DNA of 64,000 nt from Phlebopus portentosus (lineage: Eukaryota > Basidiomycota > Agaricomycetes > Boletales > Boletinellaceae), in the NCBI GenBank assembly GCA_037892935.1, contig JAYXKI010000014.1, positions 186,001-250,000 of the forward strand, in the 5' to 3' direction. This document shows positions 26,705-35,910 of this stretch, one piece after another. The notes beneath the pieces were generated by a model, which saw only the letters and a list, made by a program, of their open reading frames with translations, was not told the origin of the DNA and ran no database searches. Made by a program: the position numbers and the translations under genes. The number at the start of each line of letters is the position of its first letter. The stretch's first letter is position 1.

Positions 26705-26917
26705 CACTTCTTCATAAATTGACTTTTGTCCAATAAGCCATGGCGTCTATTCATGACGTTTTTTTTTTCGATTTTTCTCGTCTTGGAGGCTCTGAGAATG
26801 ATTGTTAAAGAAATTCCTTATCACTGCTGCTGAAAAAGGTCGAAGAAATCCATGTATTAGTTACCAGTTCCACTTCCGGTTCCCAAGCACGTCATGAGCG
26901 CGTGACGAATCCGCGAT

Positions 26918-26945
26918 GATGCATATATACATATATGTACTTATA
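26918..26945 (+). promoter_or_regulatory. TATA-rich core promoter of the GST gene
   Basis: A run of alternating T and A (CATATATACATATATG) lies about 70-90 bp before the GST start codon at 27013, a typical distance for a fungal TATA element. Visual call only. Confidence 0.35.
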
Positions 26946-27012
26946 GTAAAGCTCTGCTCTTCAGGGGTTGCAATCCAACTCGACAGTCACTGTTAAGCCA
27001 AAGTGTCAAACA

Positions 27013-27906
27013 ATGGCGATTCCGGATCAGAATATACACCCACACGCGACGGGCGAGGCAGCCAAGACGGCCTCTGCACACCAAGAGCCTCAAGAGATTG
27101 TATTCTATAGCGGATGGGTAAGACTACTTCTAGTATACGGAAAAGCACTGAAAAGTAGTTCGGGGACGCTGATCGGACGCTTCACGTATTCCTGTGTAGT
27201 TCTGCCCCTATGTGCAGCGTACATGGATCGCACTCGAGGAGAAAGGAATCCCATATCAATACAAAGAGGTTAATCCCTACAAGAAAGAAAAGCATTTCCT
27301 TGGTGTGATCCTATCTCTTTCGACCTTGCGCTTCCTGGTTGACCAATGATACAGAAATCAACCCAAAGGGTCTGGTCCCAGCCATCGAATACAAGGGCAA
27401 AGCTCTCTACGAGTCCCTTATTCTCTGCGAATTCTTGGAAGATCTCTACCCAAACAACCCGCCAAAGCTCCTCCCGGTGGATGCATACGACAGGGCTTTT
27501 GCACGTCTCTGGATCGATCACGTCACTAAGCGCGTCATCCCATCGTTTATGCGCCTCATGCAGGCGCAGGAGCGGGATTTCCTGGGTGAAAATTTCAGCC
27601 TGGCCGATGTTGCAATTGCGCCATGGGTCATGCGTGACTATGTGCTCGCAGAACACCTCGGGTACAACCGTGGCGATGTTTCTAAAGCGTGGGTCGAGTG
27701 GGCAGCTGTTCTAGAGAAAAGGGACAGTGTCCTGAGAACGATGAGCGTGAGTGGGGAAATAGTTTACCCAAGTAGGATGATGATGGCTAATGCGACTGTA
27801 TACACAGGATAAGGAAAATTATGCGGACATCTATGGACGATACCTCAGAGACGAGGCACAGAGCGAGGCTGCGAAGGCGACGAGGGCGGGAAGGATTATT
27901 CCTTGA
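27013..27906 (+). CDS. Glutathione S-transferase, shortened in the middle
   Basis: Cytosolic GST, conjugating glutathione to electrophiles. Four exons join in phase: 27013-27117, 27200-27302, 27355-27746 and 27808-27906, giving 232 aa. The thioredoxin-like N domain has SGWFCPYVQRTWIALEEK; the Cys fits omega-type or related fungal GSTs. NPKGLVPAIEY holds the conserved cis-Pro, and ALYESLILCEFLEDLYP the glutathione-binding Glu-Ser. The helical C domain has LWIDHVTKRVIPSFMRL and FLGENFSLADVAIAPW (N-capping motif). Between LMQAQE and RDFLGENF the link is direct, where relatives usually have about 35-45 more residues. This looks like an in-frame internal deletion of a helix pair. A TATA-rich promoter precedes it. 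Confidence 0.88.
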
Positions 27907-28118
27907 TCTCTGTTGCTCCCTTTCCAGTAGTGAGCGAGGAGCGCGATATCAGCGGACCGAACGATCTGGCTGAAGTTCAGTTTCCAAGAACATATCTCCA
28001 CATCCCAAATGTAATGTTGAATACAAATCCAAGTATGAGAGCCATTTGCATCCTCCGCCTGTCATGGCGCAAAAAAGTCACATAAACCTCGGCGTCATCG
28101 GATGAACAGACCTAAGAC

Positions 28119-29151
28119 TCACGAGAATACAACACTGCTCTGTGCCTCCTGACTTCTTCCATCCTCCCAAAATACTGCTGGGCGTGCTTCGTGGAAGAAA
28201 AAAAATGGAAGTAGTGGGAAGAAGAAGCCGACAATAAGACCTTGCATTAACGTCGTCGAGGCGGATGAAGGTGAGATTGGAGAGTCCGTGTCACTCGCTA
28301 AGGAATCAATCCATCGTTCTTCCAGTACGCGGGCATGCTCTTCATCTAACAATTCGAATCGATAAAGAATAGTTCCGTAAGCACAAGCATCAGTGATCTG
28401 CTTATAGTATGACACCCACAATCTTCATCGTCACCAAGCGGCTCTGAATCAAGATAGTTCATAGCAGATCGACTGTGGAACGTCCGGCGGAAATTAGCGA
28501 TATCCTCTTCTGAAAAGCCTGCCGCAGCAAGACGGTCAAAGCCTCTCAGGGGTTTTATTTGGGTTTGCTTCGACAAAAAAAGTTAGCCAAAGCATTGCGC
28601 AAAGATAAACTAGACCGAAGACCTACCTGGACGTGTTCCTCGTCTTCATCCTCGTTCTGGCCAACTTCCGCACCAACCGAACAATGTAGCCATACTGGGG
28701 TCTGAGATTGTGACACGGCCGTTTCTATCCCTCCACTCTCTGACTCGTCTTTTGCCTTGCCTTTGCCTTTTGCGTCCTGAGTTTCTGCAGAACGCTTCTG
28801 ACGCTTCTCCAACGAATCAAGCCACTCAAGCAGCATCATCTCATTCGAGAGTATTCGCCCAGAGTAGATTAGTCGCAGACGACGCTTCTTGGTCTGTGTT
28901 CGATTTTCGCGTATCTTTATTTCAAGTAGAATAAGTTTCTTCACGGTGCCGTCTGGAGGTTGAAAATGACGTACTTTACGCTTCAAGTCACGTACAGAGT
29001 CCCTCCGTTCGAGACTGAGAGCAAGATCAGGAATGCCCTCTGTGAAACGGACGGTGACTGGTCTTTGAGCCGACATCTGAATCTGCTCTTCTTCATCTGG
29101 AGGTTCTATGGCACGTCGCTTGCCTTTAGCTTTTTCACTCAGACTAGTCAT
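28119..29151 (-). CDS. dsc3: Dsc3-like subunit of the DSC E3 ubiquitin ligase
   Basis: The Dsc complex is a Golgi/endosome membrane ubiquitin ligase that in fission yeast activates SREBP. Three exons join in phase: 29151-28627, 28567-28420 and 28345-28119, giving 299 aa. The N-terminal part is a ubiquitin-like domain (VTVRFTEGIPDLALSL, RLRLIYSGRIL). A charged linker follows (KGKGKAKDESESG). The Dsc3 C-terminal hallmark is clear: LRGFDRLAAAGFSEEDIANF, then FH, and after the last intron EEHARVLEERWIDSL. A hydrophobic stretch near the end (LIVGFFFPLLPFFFF) is the membrane anchor. Its stop at 28119 faces the GST gene (plus strand, ending at 27906) in a convergent layout. Confidence 0.85.
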
Positions 29152-29336
29152 GGTGCAAAGCCAACGTAAGACGAAGGGAATCCGTGGTGGTAGTAACAGT
29201 GTAAGACGAGAGAATGGCACTGAAGCGATCACGTGTCGTTCAGTAATGCGCTAGCTCTCAAGATAAAATACCAGACCAACGTAGGTCTAAAAGAATATAT
29301 ATGTACAAAGCACTATTGAACATTCCTCCATGCGGA

Positions 29337-30007
29337 CTAATAACGGCTCAGCACAAAATACAATTCACGGCCAAGTATAAATACTGCCCATGCAAGAGCT
29401 GTCCAACGAATGACTCGCAGAGCAACAGGCAAATGATGCTCTTCCTCAATGCTGAAGTCTCCGTCGGTAAGTGGGGTTCCGCCGAACAGGGGTGTGCGGC
29501 CTGCGTCGCGGGGTTCGTATGATGCATTGACGACGGAGTGATATGTTGAGAAGAATCCATCGCCTGAGAAAAAAATGATTTTCTTCAGTATGTATACCCG
29601 TCCTTCCCATTTATTTGGAATAAAATGAAATTGACTAACGTTTACGCCGCCTTACGGGCGCAGTTGCCCTGCTCACTGCGGTGAGTGCATGGGTATCCAT
29701 ACGTCTAAACGCGTCTTTACCAAACCAAACTGGAAGCATAAGAATATGCGGCCATGCCCAAAGGATGAACAAGGCCAACGAAATCAGATATGGATGCTCG
29801 AGGGCTAAAGAAGTCAGCCGGCAATGAGGCCTAACCGTCCGGACTTGGAACCTCGATGGACAGAGACGTACTCTCATTATTTATGGAAGTGGAAGCTCGA
29901 GAGACCCAATCGGTAAAGCTATACCAAATCTCCTTGAAAGTCCATTCCTCTTCCGCTACCGCGGCGTCGTCGAAAGAAGCACTTGCTCCGGTCAGGATCG
30001 GGGACAT
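29337..30007 (-). CDS. Small two-helix membrane protein, unknown function
   Basis: Begins MSPILTGASASFDDAA at 30007 (an upstream in-frame ATG at 30049 is possible). Exon 1 runs to INNE before a GTACGT donor. Exon 2 adds LEHPYLISLALFILWAWPH and ILMLPVWF, the first membrane helix. The best in-phase continuation splices from about 29,723 (GTAAAG) to 29563, giving DGFFSTYHSVVNASYEPRD, TPLFGGTPLTDGDFSIEEEH and a second helix RVIRWTALAWAVFILG, with a stop at 29337. Without that splice, exon 2 would end at a stop at 29635 in a basic tail. The protein is about 150 aa. I do not recognise the family. It sits between dsc3 and the flavin monooxygenase, all on the minus strand. Confidence 0.5.
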
Positions 30008-30265
30008 GCTGTTGTGGGTTACACAAAGGTCTTTCTTACCGGAGAACACTAGTGCAAGAACGTTAAAGTACCCATGAACACGCCGAAAGCGCGTTGACTA
30101 CGTATGGGTGCACAGCTCCAAACCTTCACGCGTTGATGATGCACGCTTCCTTCACACGGCTTTTCGAGCGATGTATCTTTTTGAAATGAATGACGTAGAT
30201 TGAATAGAAGTCTGAGGACTCCATACTATACACGGTTACAGAAGAATTTGTTTCTTTGCGTGATT

Positions 30266-32436
30266 CTAAACAGTCACCTTCTCCATCAGCTCGTTTGATG
30301 GTATCGATGCTAGACTTTTCAGAGCAGTTAACTCTAGCTCTTCCGACTTGATCAGAATCGCCTACGAAAGGTGTGAGATAATAAGATATGCTACAGAACG
30401 ACCTACTCACCAGCTGCTTCGACATATATCGTCCACAGTAGAAGTCGCCGACGCCATACCAAAGCTGTACCATGACGCTTTATCAAGCAAATGTGCATCC
30501 AGAAATAGCCCGGTCACTTACACCTGGATAGCCAGAACGACAATAGCACCCTCGTAACTCCCCCTCCTCGTTGAGACCCCAAACTTCCTTGGTCTTACTA
30601 ATGACTTCGTCTCCAAATAGCTTCTTCATGCTGTGACGGATGTTGTAATAACCGGTTCTGTTGTGAAGGACGAGCCCAGATGAGCTTCGGGAGTGACGAG
30701 ATACGGGAAAACGCACGCAAATATGACGGCATCTACTTCAAGTTCTGAGCCGTCAGTGAACACGATACCGTTGGATGTGAAGTGGTCGATCTCTATTCCA
30801 TTCCTAATCTTTACTCTGCCGTCAATGATCATCTCCGCAACACCGACATCGATCCCTACAGCTTGTGAGTAAGCTCCCTAGCTGAGGTGTAATTCACGTA
30901 CAGTAACCTGATTACGTGTCAGAACAATCAACCTATGGATAAACATTCCATTGCTCACCTCCAGCTCTCTCGAAGACGAGAAGCTTATTACCAGCCCCAT
31001 CTGGTCCATCCGATAGCTTGAAACCCTTTCTCTGCAGGCCCTCATGCATTTCGCGATCGAACTCTGTCGATTTCTTGTTGTTCCTGATAAGAATTCTCCT
31101 GAGTTGGCCAAGCGGCATCGCAGCAAGCCTGAAGTCGTTGACTTCAGTGGGAGTATGTTCCGGAAATACGACCTCCCATTCTTGCCCCTTCAACGCCGCT
31201 GAGACGACCACCGTCTCCGATCGCTGCAGCATCGTCACTTCCTTTGCACCACGCACGACGAGGTCCTGGCAAACGTCGGCAGAAGTATTGCCTGCTCCGA
31301 CGACAAGCACACGTTGATCCGTAAATGGATGTCCACCTTGGTATGCTGAAGCATGTATAATTGTTCCCTTGAAAACCTCTGCAGATGGCACTTTCGGTAT
31401 GATCGGTTCTCCGAGAAGACCAGCCGAGAGTACGATGTGGTTGGGGTGCAGAACGACTTCTGTTCCGTTCTTGTCGACGACGACAGTCCAACGGCCTGTG
31501 AATCTGTCGTATGTTGGTCCAGGCTTTATCGTGGAGGATGTCCAGATAACCAGGTCTTGAGATTCCGCGTATTGTTCAAGCCACGCGACGAGCTTATCTC
31601 GAGGTGTGAAAGTTGGCCAATTACGTGGGAAAGGGGCGTACAGCACTGACAATGTACAAGTGAGCAGCGATAATAAGAATCCTGACACTACACTCACGAT
31701 GATGATGTGACCGTGGCGTGTGGAGTGTCAACATAGGATAACGGTTCCGCCAATTATCACCCACTCGAGCTGTTTTCTCTATGATGATAGTGCGTAGATT
31801 CATCTGTCGAAAACGCGCAGCAACCTGAAGCCCTGATTGCCCTCCCCCAACTATGCATGCGATGAGGTTCCAACTCAAAGTAACGAATAAGTATGACTTA
31901 CTGATAAGGACTTGAGGATCCTGCTCAACTGCCGCATGACGCTGCGCCTTCACTTCGCCCCACGACTTTGTGTGTCCTTCGAACAGACCAAGCTCATGAC
32001 CAAGCTCTTCGTGACCTTTGATGTCAACAGCTTCGAGATAAACCGTGAACGCCTTGAAGGTTCCCACATCATCCGGTATGAGCCTCGCGATTCCTCGTCC
32101 CTTCAAAACAGGCGCTTCGAACGTAAATGCGAACTCGATGCCTTCCCTTCCTGAATAATCCGGAGCTCTGAACTTCGACGGCGGTATACCTGATTTGTCG
32201 TCTAGAACGAAAGGTCCGACTTGTGTACCGGGTAGAACCTCGCGCAGATAACTGGCTATCTTTGAAGGTCCCTCGAGGGCTCGAAAGTCCCACGTGAATA
32301 CCAGAGAATCCCTGAACCAACCTTCTGGTAAGAACAATGACGCGATTGAACCTGCATCTTTCGCTGCCAGGTAACCAGAGAACCGGGAGAGCCAGTCCAA
32401 AGCAGTCTGTCGCAGCTGAGACGGTGCACCATCCAT
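30266..32436 (-). CDS. Flavin-dependent monooxygenase with NTF2-like N-terminal domain
   Basis: FAD- and NAD(P)H-dependent monooxygenase of the FMO/YUCCA-like group. Seven exons join in phase: 32436-31902, 31850-31698, 31645-30959, 30855-30717, 30657-30522, 30464-30411 and 30361-30266, giving about 599 aa. The first ~170 residues resemble an NTF2/SnoaL-type domain (LSRFSGYLAAKDAGSIASLF). IIGGGQSGLQVAARFRQMNL is the FAD-binding glycine motif with an acidic partner in IIIEK. FKGTIIHASAYQGG is the FMO identification motif. VLVVGAGNTSADVCQDL binds NAD(P)H. The spliced ATGYYN gives the conserved ATGY motif, and LWYGVGDF the late Gly-Asp segment. No signal peptide or membrane anchor was seen. The substrate is unknown. 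An alternative upstream ATG would add a short repeat-encoded leader. Confidence 0.88.
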
Positions 32437-32440
32437 GATC

Positions 32441-32470
32441 GTTTGATGTGAGAGCGTTTGATGTGAGAGC
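32441..32470. repeat. Two perfect 15-bp direct repeats at the FMO start
   Basis: The unit GTTTGATGTGAGAGC occurs twice in a row (32441-32455 and 32456-32470), just upstream of the FMO start codon at 32436. Read in the FMO frame it encodes LSHQT twice, so it would lie in the protein only if an upstream ATG were used. Confidence 0.85.
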
Positions 32471-32504
32471 GTTTGCTGGACATTCGGAGGGAGAATCAAA
32501 GAGA

Positions 32505-32518
32505 TTATTTAAACCATA
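32505..32518 (-). promoter_or_regulatory. Putative TATA-like element of the FMO gene
   Basis: On the minus strand the sequence GTTTAAATAATC lies about 75 bp before the FMO ATG. AT-rich and suitably placed, but weak evidence. Confidence 0.3.
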
Positions 32519-33360
32519 CAAAACTATTGGTCTCGTGAACTTGGAGTATAGCAACGAGCTTCTGAGCCGGCATCTTTAGTAACTTCACAGTTTCCGGGAT
32601 GAAGGTTTTCGCGCAATCCCACACAGAGAATATCGTGTGATTGGTAGCCCCTCTATATGGTAGAACAATGAAGCACGGACTAGGAATTGGAGAAAAAAAA
32701 ATGGTACAAAAAGTCGATCTCACATAATGAAAGCTCGGTAATTGCCGAGGCTCTAAACAGGTAGCTCGCCTCGTTGCTCTCAAACATCACGTCGAAATAA
32801 ATATGATGCCCTGGATTCGGATTTCTCGACTGTTCTGTTGAGTGCGTTCATCGTGACGGTTGCAGCCCTGTCTCATTTCTTGTCGATTTCCATGGAAGCG
32901 CCACAAAAGCTCAGTTGAAGGGCAGAATCGTGGCTATGAAACATGAATATAAGAATCTTCGAAACTCGCCGGTCCATACAGGACCACTTCTCACTTCCCT
33001 GTGCAGCAGCCTATACAGAAAGCTAGAGAGTTTCCTTATAGCTGATATTCTTCAAAGCGTTCGAAACATAACCAATGTATCCGTTTGGAACCAAAACCGT
33101 TACCATCATCGAGTGCCTTGTGTTGCTGATCGATTTCAAGCACTCTTTCATCCAGCTACTAGGCACACACCTGTCGCCTTAGCTACCTTCGCTCATTGGT
33201 CTCGCCATCGAGTTCCTGTCTGGCCGAAGCGCTGTAGAAGCTCAGTTGCAGACGAACATTGATATACAAAAATGCTATACCAGACAGGCGACATATAAAG
33301 GATCCCGTATGTGGGCAACGGTCGACAATCACGCCTCAATCTCATCAGCTAGCCCACGAT
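32519..33360. other. Intergenic between divergent FMO and DUF6533 genes
   Basis: The FMO gene (minus) and the DUF6533 gene (plus) start on either side, so this is a shared upstream region. Short frames show no recognisable motif. Confidence 0.45.
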
Positions 33361-35172
33361 ATGGGAGATAGTGTTCTCACGGACTATCTGAATTGGTCTC
33401 AGATCGTGCACGTAAGTACAAAGTGCTTTGCATTTGTCCGGATCACTGAGTACCCTTCTGGATACTGTTTAGTATACGGAAGGTGAGTATACGGGGGTAG
33501 ACAGCAGAGAAACCTCTACTCACGATTCTGTATCGTCATCCGTGTTGTTTGAAGTTGCTAGTCTCGCACTTCTAGTACGTATGATTTAATTGTGGCCGAC
33601 TGTGTTACGTTCTGAGTGTGGCTGTTCTGACTCCAGACTTATGACTATGTCCTGACGCTTCGGACAGAGGTATGAGTTGGGTACCAAAAGGCAATGATCT
33701 CAACGCTCGACTTGCTCCTTTGTCAGGTCGAGCTCGTTTGGCGATCGCGATGGAGCTTTGGGAGCGTACTTTTCCTTCTAACAAGATACACGACCTTCGC
33801 TGGTTCAATTCTGAAGATAATATGTATGCTAACTTTCGAATGTCCTTCACAACCGTTGTGACAAAATCCTCAGATTCTCAGCGTAGTGATCTTTTTGAGA
33901 AGGTGTGTCTCCTTTTCGCTTTGTGTCTTCAAAGCTGAGATTGATGACTGTCCCAGCATCTCTGTGGTACCTTCTATCGAAGCTCGATATGTTCGTACCT
34001 TTCCAGATTGACCCGTTTTTGAACAGCTGACTGGCTATGACGACAGACGTTATGATCGGATCCGTGATTATGATTGAAGGTGCGTATTGTTTTTGCATGT
34101 CAAAGATATAGACATCTATCTGACAAGCGATCCACTAGTCATAATAGTCATGAGGGTCTATGCGCTTTGGGGCCGGTCTCGTCGAATGCTTGTGTGTCTG
34201 GTTGGGCTTACCTCGGTATGTCTCTTGCATAGGAACTTATTTTCTGCTGACTGGGAATACATACTGTGTAGTGTACTATTGTTTCAACTTTGGTCGTATT
34301 CTTCATATCTCAGGAAGACAATACATGTGAGTTTACTCTTGACGTATCATGACTCTTCCTAAGTCCCTGTTGTGAGGGGTTGAAAATCCTATTCCGCGAC
34401 TCGGATCCTGTATCTTCCTCAGTTTGAACGTCGCAAACTCGCTTCGCGTGTACGGAGTTTTTATAGCTCTCATGATATTCCAATTTGGTGGGTCAGTTGC
34501 TAGGAATGCCACAAAAAAACCTACTGATTCTACTCGTGACAGTTCTCATTGTACTTACGTTGTGGAAGGGAATTGCCCAGTGTCTGTCCTTCGTTCTGCA
34601 TGATGATGTTATACACTGATTCCACCGGTCATACAGGGCGACTGATGAATAGGAGGAGTCACCTTCTGAAGATATTCTACCGAGATGGTCAGTTCTCTTG
34701 ATCATCAGTTTTGCCATACTGATAACTTTTTCTGCGGTGCAGGGATCTTTTATTTTGTTTGTTTGTTTGGTAGCGTTTTATCAATTTCTTACATTCAGTC
34801 ATGTAATGACCAGTCGATCAAAATTCTCAGCACTGTCTCTGGCGAATTGCTTAAATATTGTTTACTCGAAAGATGCGGTAAGTCAGATTTACCTTTGAAC
34901 GTTCCATAACCAACTTTAAGTGTTTGTCTATACACCTAGATCATCTATCTGATAGAGTATGCTTCAATAACGTCACGTTTCTCACCCGGCTTACTGACAA
35001 ATATAGGCCTCAGAGAGTAGTCCAGTCGATCCTTGCAACAAGAATGATTATTAACCTTCGAGAAGCACATATGATCAACCGTCAGGAGGGAACACCGGCA
35101 GACACGCTTGCATCTTTTGTGCAAGCATCGGTCCCAGCATCTACATCTGGACCGTCCCGCGATGGATTATGA
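33361..35172 (+). CDS. DUF6533 membrane protein, copy 3
   Basis: The clearest DUF6533 domain in the window. Exons: 33361-33411 (MGDSVLTDYLNWSQIVH), 33473-33482 (10 nt), 33555-33574 (20 nt), 33637-33669, then from 33727. Joined, they give YTEVASLALLTYDYVLTL, RTEVELVWRSRWSFGSVL and FLLTRYTTFAG, the domain core with a first helix. A segment at 34129-34216 reads IVMRVYALWGRSRRMLVC, the helix-loop after the domain. The final exon (to 35172) has TRMIINLREAHMINRQEG, matching the NLKEA motif at the C-terminus of the other copies. Internal exons between 33.85 and 34.95 kb were not fully resolved, so decay there cannot be excluded. It is more diverged from the 41-47 kb copies than they are from each other. 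Confidence 0.72.
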
Positions 35173-35910
35173 TGGACTACTTACGCGAATGAAGTGATGG
35201 CGTTCTTTCCACCATTGCTTCGTTGACCGTTCTTCGATAGTATTGCAGGAGCTCTACGTTGATGTTCACCTTTTTATAATCAGTTACTCTCAGCACCATA
35301 GCCTCCCTCATGGTAGTATTCTTTCTTTCTTTCTTTCTTGAACAGAAGTGGAATACCGACATATTGAATGAGGCAAACAAAGCCAAATAACACGACGCGT
35401 CTGTGATTTGTGAGTCACGCGCCATAGCGAATACCGATGCTGTTCTCACCGGCCCGACGCTCCGACGTTACCTGAACCGGCTTACAGGAAACAATTTCTT
35501 GAGGACAAATCTATGAGTCTTTTACTTCTTGAAGGTATTTCGACAGTAATTCCTTCAACTCAACATCTTAATTCGCGTAAAAGAAGAATACCATTTTCTT
35601 TAGCCGGACTCGGATAAGCCATTCAGACATTCCATGATAGACATCAATCTTTCTACTTGTCCAGAAGATACGACTACTTTAGTTTTAGGCCTACATGCAA
35701 GTTCTTAGTCAAAACTAGCTCAGCCCGTTTCTTGATCATATCGTTTCGAAGAAAAATGTGTACATGTAGAATTCTCGCGTATGTTCTCTAGAGTGCACGT
35801 GACTGATTACCGCGCTAATTGACTGGCCCCAGCGCGTGAATCGCGGAGGGTTTCATTACTTGGCTCCAGTCACGACGCAGTCGATATCGACAGCGGCGAC
35901 GACTTGTTCG
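35173..35910. other. Intergenic before the RING/PBZ gene
   Basis: No gene recognised. A short run of TTCT/TTTC units lies at about 35,325-35,340. The right part probably contains the promoter of the RING gene at 35911. Confidence 0.4.

Noticed and set aside
33637..33730. Apparent stop and frameshift inside DUF6533 copy 3
   Set aside because: It disappears when a 57-bp intron (GTATGAG...TTTGTCAG, 33670-33726) is removed; the joined sequence gives the conserved DUF6533 core.
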